A stretch of 8,398 bases of DNA from Bacteroidia bacterium (GTDB taxonomy: Bacteria; Bacteroidota; Bacteroidia; Cytophagales; Cyclobacteriaceae), in assembly GCA_025356795.1 (NCBI GenBank), contig JANXRR010000109.1, forward strand, positions 1 to 8,398. The letters are read 5' to 3'. The number at the start of each line of letters is the position of its first letter. The first letter of the stretch is position 1. This document shows positions 1 through 6,893 of this stretch, piece by piece. Under the pieces are notes generated by a model. That model was not told where the DNA came from. It saw nothing but the letters and a program-made list of their open reading frames with translations, and made no database searches. A program made the position numbers and the translations under genes.

Positions 1-1
1 G

Positions 2-1159
2 TATACTGGGTTTCAGTTTGGAAATTACTTTAAACAAGAAGGTGGCAAGAGTACACGCATAACTCCCAAGCATAATTTAGGCGAAGCGGCATATCGATGG
101 AACTGGCGCACACCAATTTTCTTGAGCAAACACAATCCTGATATTGTCTACATGGCTGGGCAGAAGGTCTTTAGAAGTTTTAATAAGGGAGAAAGCTTTG
201 AAGCCATTAGCGCTGATCTTACCCAAAATAAAAAACAGGGCAATGTGCCGTTTTCAACCATATCAGCCTTGTGCGAGTCTCCGTTGCAATTTGGGTTATT
301 ATACGCAGGCACAGATGATGGCAATTTCTGGGTGAGCAAAGATGCAGGCGGTAGTTGGATAGACATTAGCATGGGCTTGCCGAGCAATCGCTGGGTAAGT
401 AGTGTGTTTGCTTCGCCTCACGATAAATCGACAGTATTTGTATCAGTGAATGGTTATCGCACTGATGAATTTAAAACATACTTGTTTATGAGTAATGACT
501 TTGGCAAAAGCTGGAAAAGCATCAATGGCAATTTGCCTGAATCAGTTGCCAACGTAATTATTCAAGACCCTGTTAATACTGATTTGTTGTATTGTGGATT
601 GGATAATGGATCGTACATAAGCCTTGACATGGGAGCAACTTGGTCTGTAATCAAAGATGCCTTAAATGTTGCATCGTATGATATGACGGTTCATCCGCGA
701 GATAACGAATTGGTCATTGGAACACATGGGCGAAGTGTTTTTGTAATGGATGTAAAGCCCTTGCAAGCACTAAAAGAGGGAGCGGTTAACACAGGGATAA
801 TTGCATTTAAGCCAACTCCTGAATTGTTAAGTTATAATGAGAAATGGGGCGATAAACAATATGAATGGACAAGGTCAAATAGCCCAATTGTGAATATTCA
901 ATATTATGTTGGAAAAACAGGAAAAGTAAAAGCAGAAGTGTATGATGAAAAGAATACATTGGTAAGAACACTTGATGGCAATGCCTCATTAGGTTTTCAT
1001 TTTATTAAGTGGGATGTAAAGATCAATGAACTGGTAAAAGAAGACAAGGCGAAGAAGCTTGCGAACATGTCTGTTTTAAAATATGCAAGTAAAGGCAAAT
1101 ACAAAATCAAATTTATAAATGGCTCAGAAAGTAGCGAGGTTTCGGTTGAAATAAAATAG
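2..1159 (+). CDS. Asp-box (BNR/sortilin-like) beta-propeller protein with FlgD-Ig-like C-terminus, 5' truncated
   Basis: The frame is open from base 2, so the gene begins before the window; the TTG at 122 is internal and not a start. Three clear Asp boxes (S-x-D-x-G-x-x-W) are visible: SKDAGGSW at 335-358, SNDFGKSW at 491-514 and SLDMGATW at 620-643. A degenerate one (SFNKGESF) lies at 176-199. Asp boxes mark beta-propeller blades of the BNR/Vps10 type, often annotated as glycosyl hydrolase or exo-alpha-sialidase although most have no shown enzyme activity. After a typical closing blade (GTHGRSVFVMD, near 720-750) the last roughly 120 residues include EVYDEKNTLVRTLDG and GFHFIKWDVK, which resemble the FlgD Ig-like fold. 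Full-length relatives are usually much longer, so most of the propeller is probably outside the window. The ATG of the DUF5916 gene follows 6 bases after the stop, suggesting an operon. Secretion is inferred from the family; the signal peptide is not in view. Substrate or partner is unknown. Confidence 0.85.
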   Translation, partial: YTGFQFGNYFKQEGGKSTRITPKHNLGEAAYRWNWRTPIFLSKHNPDIVYMAGQKVFRSFNKGESFEAISADLTQNKKQGNVPFSTISALCESPLQFGLLYAGTDDGNFWVSKDAGGSWIDISMGLPSNRWVSSVFASPHDKSTVFVSVNGYRTDEFKTYLFMSNDFGKSWKSINGNLPESVANVIIQDPVNTDLLYCGLDNGSYISLDMGATWSVIKDALNVASYDMTVHPRDNELVIGTHGRSVFVMDVKPLQALKEGAVNTGIIAFKPTPELLSYNEKWGDKQYEWTRSNSPIVNIQYYVGKTGKVKAEVYDEKNTLVRTLDGNASLGFHFIKWDVKINELVKEDKAKKLANMSVLKYASKGKYKIKFINGSESSEVSVEIK

Positions 1160-1165
1160 TGATTG

Positions 1166-3403
1166 ATGGCATCCTCAAACGTTAAGCCAAAGAGCATTAG
1201 TGAAGTTGTGTCGAGAAGAATTTTTCGGATACTCATTTTATGTGTTGGCTTAAGCCACCTTCCACTTTTTGCTCAAAAGAAAAATGAACGATATATAGTT
1301 CAAATAAAGAAAGCCTCATCGCCCATCACAATTGATGGAAAATTAGATGAAGCTACTTGGCGCGAGGCCGCTGTTGCCAAAGATTTTTTTTCAGTGTTAC
1401 CCATGGACACGAGTTTTGCCAAAGTGAAGACGGAGGTAAGGCTCTCCTATGATGACGAAAATTTATATTTGATTGCCACGTGTTTTCATTTGCTGCCAGG
1501 GCCCTACATGGTAGAGTCGCTCAGGCGCGATTTTAATTTTGGAAAGAATGATAACTTTCTTTTGTTTATGGATCCGTTTGAAGATCAAACCAACGGTTTT
1601 TCTTTTGGTGCTAATGCAGCAGGCGCCCAGTGGGATGGTATCATGTATCAAGGTGGATCGGTAGATTTAAGCTGGGATAATAAATGGACATCTGAAGTAA
1701 AAAGTGATGATGAAAAATGGGTGTTTGAAGCGTCCATTCCATTCAAATCCATTCGTTATAAAAAGGGAATTGACAAATGGGGTATCAACTTCAGCAGGCT
1801 CGATTTAAAAACAACGGAAAAGTCAGCGTGGGCTCCGGTGCCAAGGCAATTCCCAACGGCTTCACTAGCGTACACGGGTACACTGGCGTGGGATAAACCA
1901 CCGCCAGTGCCTGGCACGAATGTGTCGCTCATACCTTATGGGTTAACCGGTGGCACTAACGACTACGTAAAAAAAACACCTACCAACTATCAAAATGATA
2001 TTGGTGCCGATGCTAAAATTTCATTGACATCTTCCATCAATTTGGATTTAACTGTTAACCCCAATTTCTCACAAGTGGAGGTTGATAGGCAGGTAACTAA
2101 CCTAGATCGTTTTGAATTGTTTTTTCCCGAAAGGAGACAGTTCTTTTTAGAAAACGGTGATCTCTTTGGTAATTTTGGTTATGCAACCATTCGCCCTTTT
2201 TTCTCACGAAGAATTGGATTGAATGCGCCAATACAATTTGGTGGTAGAGTGAGTGGGAAGATTGACAAGAATTGGCGTATCGGTGCAATGAGTATGCAAA
2301 CCTCAAGAGTGGATTCAGTAAATCTTCCTGCTCAAAATTTTTCGATCCTTTCGCTTCAGCGAAGGGTTTTTGCCCGCTCTAATATTGGATTACTCATTAT
2401 CAACAAAGAAGCCATAGATAATAAGATAAGTCTCGATCCTAAAAAACCAAACTATACTGATCACAACAGAAACATTGGAATGGAATATAACCTTGCCAGT
2501 TCTAACAATAAGTGGATAGGCAAGGCTTTTGTATTAAAATCGTTTAGCCCTAATAAAAACGGACGTGAATTTACTCACGGTGCTAACTTAACTTATGCCA
2601 GCAGGAAATGGGTTATTTCGTGGCAGCATGAATATGTAGGAAAAGATTTTGTTGCAGAGGTTGGTTATGTGCCTCGCGTGGGCTATGTAAAAGTAAATCC
2701 TCAGGCTAGTTACTTATTTTTCCCCAAAGGTAAAGTGGTACTTAGTCATGGGCCATTGGCCAGCTCTACTTACTTTTTAAATGAATCGCTTAACCGTTTG
2801 GACGATGAAAATTATGTTGGATATAGAGTTGTTTTTCGAAAGCAGAGTTCTGCCAACGTTTATATAAGTCATAACTATGTAAGGCTGTTGAAGGGTTTTG
2901 ATCCAACCAATTCAGGGTTGGACACTATACCGAGGGGAACCGAGCATCAGTGGGATGCTATCAATTTGGATTTCACATCGAAACCCCAGAGTAGATTTAC
3001 CTATGCAACTACGTTGCGCTATGGAGGGTATTATCTAGACGGAAAACGCTTTAGCTTTACCACCGATTGGGGCTACCGTTTTCAGCCGTATGTAAGCTTA
3101 GCCTTGAGTACAACTTATAATGATATACAACTGCCTTTGCCTTGGGGCAGGCAATCCTTCTGGTTGGTAAGCCCTCGGGTGGATGTAACTTTTACCAACA
3201 AAGTATTTTTCACAGCCTTTTCACAGTACAACCAACAAAAAGATAACGTGAATTTAAATGCACGGTTCCAATGGAGATATAAGCCTGCGTCAGACTTATT
3301 CATTGTGTACACCGATAATTATTTATCCCAAAATTTTGGAGTTAAAAACCGAGCGCTAGTAGTAAAGCTAACGTATTGGTGGGGGCTGAATATCAAAAAG
3401 TAA
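1166..3403 (+). CDS. DUF5916 outer-membrane protein with N-terminal CBM9-like domain
   Basis: This is a 745-residue protein of the Bacteroidota family that joins a CBM9-like domain to DUF5916. A hydrophobic stretch (about residues 19-36, RIFRILILCVGLSHLPLFA) is followed by a likely signal peptidase I site near FAQ. The CBM9-like part (about 50-240) shows the hallmark ITIDGKLDEATW (54-65), then VRLSYDDENLYL and FLLFMDPFEDQTNG. DUF5916 (about 245-745) carries NPNFSQVEVDRQ (298-309) and FFPERRQFFLENGDLF (319-334). After that, alternating aromatic/polar strands to the C-terminus look like an outer-membrane barrel. The length is normal and the frame intact. I chose ATG 1166 over the TTG directly before it; GTG 1208 would give a more standard signal peptide and is a real alternative. 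It lies 6 bases after the propeller gene and is probably co-transcribed with it. The family's molecular function is unknown; carbohydrate binding is only suggested by the domain name. Confidence 0.9.
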   Translation: MASSNVKPKSISEVVSRRIFRILILCVGLSHLPLFAQKKNERYIVQIKKASSPITIDGKLDEATWREAAVAKDFFSVLPMDTSFAKVKTEVRLSYDDENLYLIATCFHLLPGPYMVESLRRDFNFGKNDNFLLFMDPFEDQTNGFSFGANAAGAQWDGIMYQGGSVDLSWDNKWTSEVKSDDEKWVFEASIPFKSIRYKKGIDKWGINFSRLDLKTTEKSAWAPVPRQFPTASLAYTGTLAWDKPPPVPGTNVSLIPYGLTGGTNDYVKKTPTNYQNDIGADAKISLTSSINLDLTVNPNFSQVEVDRQVTNLDRFELFFPERRQFFLENGDLFGNFGYATIRPFFSRRIGLNAPIQFGGRVSGKIDKNWRIGAMSMQTSRVDSVNLPAQNFSILSLQRRVFARSNIGLLIINKEAIDNKISLDPKKPNYTDHNRNIGMEYNLASSNNKWIGKAFVLKSFSPNKNGREFTHGANLTYASRKWVISWQHEYVGKDFVAEVGYVPRVGYVKVNPQASYLFFPKGKVVLSHGPLASSTYFLNESLNRLDDENYVGYRVVFRKQSSANVYISHNYVRLLKGFDPTNSGLDTIPRGTEHQWDAINLDFTSKPQSRFTYATTLRYGGYYLDGKRFSFTTDWGYRFQPYVSLALSTTYNDIQLPLPWGRQSFWLVSPRVDVTFTNKVFFTAFSQYNQQKDNVNLNARFQWRYKPASDLFIVYTDNYLSQNFGVKNRALVVKLTYWWGLNIKK

Positions 3404-3995
3404 AAAGAGAATTTTGTTGACGCCAACTTTCGCAGAAGTTTGCGAGTATCGGAAAGAACATTTTAAACTCTTCTTGAAATAAATTATACGAGTTGATTAA
3501 ATCGGTTGTGGCTTCTTCCATTTTAGATTCGTAAGGAGTTCTCTTTGCCATGCCCAAAAGTGCCCTTTGAATTCCTTCTGTTGTAGAATAACTGACCAAC
3601 CAATCATGTTTACTCATATATGGTAACATCCGTTTTGCGCCTGCAGGTAAAATCAGCTCGTGACTGCCTAGTAGTGCGTACACCGATTGCGCATAGAGCG
3701 GAAGGGCTATGCTATTGTAATTATTCCAATTGGCTGCCAAAAAATGATCATAAAACATATCTACAATTACGCCTGAATAGTGTCTGTATTTTGGGCTCAA
3801 TCTAGCTTTGCTTTGCTTTACTATTGAGTGACTGTCTGTAAAGGCATCAATGGCTCGATGCAGCTCTATTCCAAGTACTATTTCTGATTCGAAGTTGGCT
3901 AAAGCAACTTTGCCTTTCACAAAATCGGCAATGAAGTTACCAATTAAAATTTTTTCATGATTGCCCGATAAATATAAGTGCGCCAAAAAATTCAC
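3393..3995 (-). CDS. acpH: acyl carrier protein phosphodiesterase (AcpH / DUF479 family)
   Basis: The 200-residue product begins MNFLAHLYLSG, which matches the start of E. coli AcpH (MNFLAHLHLA) as I recall it. AcpH hydrolyses 4'-phosphopantetheine from holo-ACP in the cytoplasm, returning apo-ACP. Conserved acidic/histidine positions of this metal-dependent family are present: GNFIADFVKG (19-28, D24), GIELHRAIDAFTDSH (42-56, with H46, D50, D54) and GVIVDMFYDHFLA (75-87, with D79, D83, H84). The length fits the family (about 190-200). The start is GTG at 3995: it lies exactly at the conserved MNFLAHL, an in-frame TAA sits 11 codons upstream, and no ATG or TTG lies between. The 3' end overlaps the convergent DUF5916 gene by 11 bases. 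No TAnnTTTG promoter was seen in the 90 bp upstream. Function rests on family resemblance; some members of this family have no tested activity. Confidence 0.9.
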   Translation of the reverse strand: MNFLAHLYLSGNHEKILIGNFIADFVKGKVALANFESEIVLGIELHRAIDAFTDSHSIVKQSKARLSPKYRHYSGVIVDMFYDHFLAANWNNYNSIALPLYAQSVYALLGSHELILPAGAKRMLPYMSKHDWLVSYSTTEGIQRALLGMAKRTPYESKMEEATTDLINSYNLFQEEFKMFFPILANFCESWRQQNSLFTF

Positions 3996-4085
3996 AAGAG
4001 TAAGGTAACATAATAACTTTTGAATTTAGTAGGAAAGAAATGGCTGATTTTTGATCTTTCGAATTAAAGAACTGAAAAAAGTAAT

Positions 4086-4487
4086 ATGTCAGCATTACCC
4101 TACCTTAAAATGCTCATCAACTTAGCTCGCATTGATGGAGAAGTAGATCAGAAAGAGTTGGATTATGTGACCAACATTGCTAAAGCTCATGGTATTTCTA
4201 TTGGTGAAGTTGCCGAGTTGGTCAGCCAAAATCATGAAGTGTTAATTCCTAAAGACCTTACTGATGAACAACGCTTCGAGTACATTTTCAATTTGGTTCA
4301 ATTGATGAAAATTGACGATCGACTCTTTGAGAATGAAATTAAATATTGTTCAAAAATGGCTTACAAGCTTGGCTACGATCAAGGCGTAATGTTTGAACTT
4401 ATGCTCAATGTAAAAAGTGTTGCCATGGAAAAAGATGAAATAGATAATCTTAGAAAATCTACCATAAAACATTTGAGAGAAGATTAG
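4086..4487 (+). CDS. TerB-like (tellurite resistance TerB family) small helical protein
   Basis: The product is a 133-residue, soluble, probably all-helical cytoplasmic protein without a signal peptide. Two similar halves are visible: INLARIDGEVDQKELDYV (about 11-28) and VQLMKIDDRLFENEIKYC (about 71-88). Each is a helix ending in an acidic I-D-x-x-[VL]-x-x-x-E turn followed by another helix. This pseudo-duplicated pattern with clustered Asp/Glu is typical of the TerB-like fold, where the acidic residues can bind metal. The ATG at 4086 is the first codon and the length matches stand-alone TerB domains (about 130-150). There are no terC, terD or terZ genes nearby, so a role in tellurite resistance should not be assumed. 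The gene is divergent from the AcpH-family gene and convergent with GH5, so it is probably transcribed alone. Family is fairly sure; function is unknown. Confidence 0.75.
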   Translation: MSALPYLKMLINLARIDGEVDQKELDYVTNIAKAHGISIGEVAELVSQNHEVLIPKDLTDEQRFEYIFNLVQLMKIDDRLFENEIKYCSKMAYKLGYDQGVMFELMLNVKSVAMEKDEIDNLRKSTIKHLRED

Positions 4488-4499
4488 GTGATTTCTTGC

Positions 4500-4526
4500 C
4501 TTAAGAAAAATTAATTTTTGGTTAAG
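4500..4526. terminator. AT-rich inverted repeat between convergent genes, possible bidirectional terminator
   Basis: CTTAA (4500-4504) pairs with TTAAG (4522-4526), and between them is the perfect 14-bp palindrome AAAAATTAATTTTT (4506-4519); the unpaired bases are G 4505 and GG 4520-4521. It starts 13 bases after the TerB-like stop and about 50 bases beyond the GH5 stop on the other strand, where a bidirectional terminator would be expected. The stem has almost no G/C and no clean U-tract follows, so it would be a weak intrinsic terminator. Confidence 0.35.
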
Positions 4527-4576
4527 TTTATCTTTAGGGAGTGATACGAACCAAATTTTTCATTTCGTTTAATAAA

Positions 4577-5746
4577 TCATTTCAATCCCAAAGCAGCCAG
4601 CACTTCTATATCGGTTTCTGGTTTAGTGCGATCATTATTGATATAGGTGGTCAATCCAAATCCATTGTCATATTCCCACATTGCCCATGGTATATTATTA
4701 TCTTCTAATGCCACGCGCATATCTTGTATCCATGCCAGCCGGCTACCACGCGCAGCAAAGGGTTTGTAAGCACCAAACTCATTGCAAGTAACTACCACAT
4801 TATATTTCTTCGCCCATGTCTCTGCTGGTTTTATCCAGTTCTTTAAACTATCCACATTATATTTTTGGCTTCCATACCATTTTAAAGCGTCTTTCAAACT
4901 TTGCACGGAGGTGGCTTTTACTAGCGAATCAATTACAGGTTGTTTGCTTGGGTAAGGAACGGCACGTGCAGTTACGGCAGGCTCCCAACCAGCCCAACTG
5001 GCGCCTTGGTGCGTAAACAAAAATGGATCGTAGGTATGAAAATTATAGACAATGTTTGTTTCCCCATAAGGGATCATAGAGGTTAAGTTGGTTCTGCCAT
5101 TCCAGCCCTCGGCCCCAGCAATAATGTAATGATTGGCCGTTACCTGCCTAATGGCTTGAATAAGTTTCAATTGCATTGGCCACCACCAATTCAAGCTAAG
5201 GTTATTATATTTGGCAGTGCCCACGTGAGGTTCGTTAAACACCTCAAAAAAAATCTTATCTGTTGGGTATTTCGAGAAGTATTGAGCTATGGCTTTCCAG
5301 TATGCCTTGGCTTTTTCGTCATAACCAGAAACAGTAGCTAAATTTTTCTCGAAAGTTTCATCTGAATTATGAATGCCATCAAACACTACTGCTAGGCCAG
5401 CATTAATAATGGCCTTTACTGCATTATCAACATTAGAAAGATTAGCAGTATTAAGTTGCGATGGATTTTCTGCTTGAAATAATACTTTAGTAGCTATGGG
5501 CAGTCGCACATAAGTAAAGTTTTGCGCTTTGATACGTCCGATGTCTGCATTGCTAAAGTGAGTTGCATATTGGCTGGGATCTGAATAATCATTGAACCAG
5601 TTTTCGAGGTTGATTCCTTTAGCTAGAGCTTGTTTGGCAGTGGCTGCAGTTATGGGTGTGCCTATGCTTGTATTTGCAACTTCAGTGGATTCTTTACAGC
5701 CAATGAGTATGAGTACAGGCAGAAAAAGATAGCAGGATTTTGTCAT
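4577..5746 (-). CDS. glycoside hydrolase family 5 lipoprotein (cellulase-like endoglycosidase)
   Basis: The 389-residue product starts MTKSCYLFLPVLILIGC, a signal peptide with lipobox L14-I-G-C17, so it is a predicted lipoprotein. The rest is a GH5 (clan GH-A) TIM barrel. The visible landmarks are GINLENW (44-50), the conserved Arg in YVRLPIA (R81), FEVFNEPH with acid/base E172 in the Asn-Glu-Pro triad, FHTYDPF (H237, Y239), VVTCNEFGAYK with nucleophile E323, and WAMWEYDNGFG (about W354-G364). Both catalytic glutamates are present and the length is normal. Family enzymes cut beta-1,4-glucans, mannans or related polymers with retention; the exact substrate cannot be read here. I chose the ATG at 5746 because it puts the signal peptide at the N-terminus. 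An in-frame ATG at 5845 would add 33 hydrophilic residues and overlap the divergent gene. Residues after the lipid cysteine (K-E-S) loosely resemble surface-export signals of Bacteroidota lipoproteins. No SusC/SusD genes are adjacent. Confidence 0.9.
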   Translation of the reverse strand: MTKSCYLFLPVLILIGCKESTEVANTSIGTPITAATAKQALAKGINLENWFNDYSDPSQYATHFSNADIGRIKAQNFTYVRLPIATKVLFQAENPSQLNTANLSNVDNAVKAIINAGLAVVFDGIHNSDETFEKNLATVSGYDEKAKAYWKAIAQYFSKYPTDKIFFEVFNEPHVGTAKYNNLSLNWWWPMQLKLIQAIRQVTANHYIIAGAEGWNGRTNLTSMIPYGETNIVYNFHTYDPFLFTHQGASWAGWEPAVTARAVPYPSKQPVIDSLVKATSVQSLKDALKWYGSQKYNVDSLKNWIKPAETWAKKYNVVVTCNEFGAYKPFAARGSRLAWIQDMRVALEDNNIPWAMWEYDNGFGLTTYINNDRTKPETDIEVLAALGLK

Positions 5747-5749
5747 AAA

Positions 5750-5757
5750 CAAATGTA
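5750..5757 (-). promoter_or_regulatory. possible Bacteroidota -7 element upstream of the GH5 gene
   Basis: On the minus strand TACATTTG matches the TAnnTTTG -7 consensus of Bacteroidota sigma factors and ends 3 bases before the GH5 ATG. No good -33 TTG lies at the right distance. The transcript would start at or just inside the start codon, so this would need leaderless translation or is a chance match. Confidence 0.2.
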
Positions 5758-5778
5758 CTTCTTTGAAGATGCTTTTTA

Positions 5779-5807
5779 TTGAATATAGTTTGCTTTTATT
5801 AGTTTTG
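5779..5807 (+). promoter_or_regulatory. candidate Bacteroidota promoter (-33/-7) for the S51 peptidase lipoprotein gene
   Basis: TAGTTTTG at 5800-5807 fits the -7 consensus TAnnTTTG. A TTG at 5779-5781 lies 18 bases upstream, close to the usual -33 spacing. Transcription would begin near 5812-5815, giving a leader of about 20 bases before the ATG at 5834. That fits the signal-peptide ATG rather than the internal starts at 6005 or 6011. Confidence 0.45.
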
Positions 5808-5810
5808 GTA

Positions 5811-5825
5811 CCATCATAATGATGG
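5811..5825. promoter_or_regulatory. 15-bp perfect dyad at predicted transcription start, possible operator
   Basis: CCATCAT-A-ATGATGG is a perfect 7+1+7 inverted repeat. It starts 3 bases after the predicted -7 element (5800-5807) and ends 8 bases before the ATG at 5834, so it covers the expected +1. It could be a repressor operator for the plus-strand gene or for both divergent genes. As RNA it could form a 6-bp stem with a UAA loop at the very 5' end. Function is inferred from position only. Confidence 0.35.
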
Positions 5826-5833
5826 ATTATAAA

Positions 5834-5920
5834 ATGGCGAAACACGTTGTAAGTCTACTTGCATTACTTTCTTTCACAGCACTATTTGCATGCCAAAATA
5901 AGAGCGATTGCTGTGCGTAA
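5834..5920 (+). pseudogene. severed lipoprotein signal peptide of the S51 peptidase (28 codons, then in-frame TAA)
   Basis: ATG 5834 opens a short frame reading MAKHVVSLLALLSFTALFAC and then QNKSDCCA, ending at TAA 5918-5920. The first 20 residues are a textbook lipoprotein signal: positive N-region, hydrophobic core, lipobox L17-F-A-C20. The frame is the same as that of the peptidase domain downstream. After the stop it continues without interruption as TSLLKPITISLGLVGDAADV, which looks like the natural linker and domain start. A single base change of a sense codon (for example GAA, CAA or AAA) to TAA would explain this without any frameshift. It could be a true nonsense mutation or a sequencing/assembly error. 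The fragment belongs to the same original gene as the 6005-6859 coding region. Confidence 0.7.
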
Positions 5921-6004
5921 ACATCACTGCTGAAGCCAATAACGATAAGCCTCGGCCTTGTTGGCGATGCTGCCGATGTACAAACCCCTACACAAGCCGG
6001 CACT

Positions 6005-6859
6005 TTGCTGATGGGCGGGGGCACTGATGTAGACGAAGCCATTCAATGGATGATAAACCGCAGTGGCGGTGGTGATTTTGTGGTCATCCGGGCCACCGGT
6101 TCAGCGGGTTATAATGATTACATCAAAGGCTTGGGCGTAGTAAATTCGGTTGAAACCTTGCTGATTGATTCAAAAGAAAAGGCAAACCTGAAAGAAGCTG
6201 CAGATAAAATCAAAAATGCCGAAGCCTTATTTATTGCCGGTGGCGATCAAAATAATTACGTGCAGTTTTGGACAGATACCGAAGTAGCTAAAGCCATTCA
6301 ATATTTAATAGACACCAAAAAGGTGCCAATCGGTGGCACGAGTGCAGGTTGTGCCGTTCTCAGTGGTTATATTTTTGATGCTAAAAACGGGAGCGTTGTT
6401 TCTGAAGAAGCATTGACCAATCCATACAACCCGCTGGTGAGTTTATCCAAAAGCTTTATCAAAATACCTACACTTCAAAATGTGATTGCCGATCAACATT
6501 ATTCGCAGCGCACCAGGCAAGGCAGGCATATTGCTTTCTTGGCCCGCCTCATTAAAGACTTCAACATGCCCTCGCCCTTGGGCATAGGTGTAGATGAAAA
6601 AACGGCTGTGGCCATAGATGAAAGTGGAGCTACCAAAATATTCGGGTCGGGTAGCGCTCATTTCTTACGCACCAATAAAACACCCGAACAGTGCGAAGCA
6701 AATAAAACACTTACCTGGAACAGGGAAGGAAAAGCCGTGAGCACCAGTATAAAAATAGGCAGTGCCATAGGCACCGAGGGCATTAACATTCTACAAAATA
6801 GTGCAACTGGAGCCGATCAATATTGGTATGCTTTAGATGGAATGTTCAAGATAAATTGA
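6005..6859 (+). CDS. cyanophycinase-like peptidase, family S51; N-terminus cut off by an in-frame stop
   Basis: The open frame (TTG 6005, first ATG 6011) encodes about 284 residues of an S51 serine peptidase related to cyanophycinase, which releases beta-Asp-Arg dipeptides from cyanophycin. Landmarks are GGGTDVDEA at the N-terminal strand (4-12), FIAGGDQNNY (76-85), the nucleophile motif GGTSAGCA with Ser113 (110-117), DQHYSQRTRQGRH (163-175) and GIGVDEKTAVAIDE (193-206). All catalytic-type motifs seem intact. Homologous sequence continues upstream in the same frame to TAA 5918, and beyond it lies a lipoprotein signal (5834), so the ancestral gene was probably 5834-6859. Starting at 6005 or 6011 would lose the signal peptide, the linker and part of the first beta strand, so the product as read is doubtful. 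The gene is divergent from GH5, and lepA starts 72 bases downstream. Substrate is unproven: no cyanophycin synthetase is in view. Confidence 0.8.
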   Translation: MLMGGGTDVDEAIQWMINRSGGGDFVVIRATGSAGYNDYIKGLGVVNSVETLLIDSKEKANLKEAADKIKNAEALFIAGGDQNNYVQFWTDTEVAKAIQYLIDTKKVPIGGTSAGCAVLSGYIFDAKNGSVVSEEALTNPYNPLVSLSKSFIKIPTLQNVIADQHYSQRTRQGRHIAFLARLIKDFNMPSPLGIGVDEKTAVAIDESGATKIFGSGSAHFLRTNKTPEQCEANKTLTWNREGKAVSTSIKIGSAIGTEGINILQNSATGADQYWYALDGMFKIN

Positions 6860-6893
6860 AAAATATCCACCACCAAAACATCTAAAAATCCGC

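Noticed and set aside
122..124. TTG as start of the propeller gene
   Set aside because: The same frame is open back to base 2 and encodes plausible propeller sequence, so the gene is cut by the window edge.
1163..1165. TTG as start of the DUF5916 gene
   Set aside because: An ATG follows immediately at 1166 and is the more likely start; the difference is one residue.
3430..3445. Hairpin TCGCA-gaagtt-TGCGA near the DUF5916 3' end
   Set aside because: It is only 5 bp, lies inside the AcpH-family coding sequence, and has no U-tract after it, so it is not a credible terminator.
4055..4070. Inverted repeat TCTTT-CGAATT-AAAGA upstream of the TerB-like gene
   Set aside because: A 5-bp AT-rich repeat is expected by chance in such sequence, and no TAnnTTTG box of correct spacing is nearby.
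4086..4487. Tellurite resistance or Ter stress operon
   Set aside because: Only a TerB-like domain is present; no terA, terC, terD or terZ neighbours are seen, so the resistance role is not supported.
5747..5845. Longer GH5 start (ATG at 5845), adding 33 residues
   Set aside because: The extension is hydrophilic, would bury the lipoprotein signal inside the protein, and would overlap the divergent gene and its promoter and dyad. The ATG at 5746 starts the signal peptide directly.
5918..5920. Stop-codon recoding or programmed frameshift at the S51 stop
   Set aside because: The codon is TAA, both sides are already in the same frame, and no slippery site or recoding structure is visible; a nonsense change or error is simpler.
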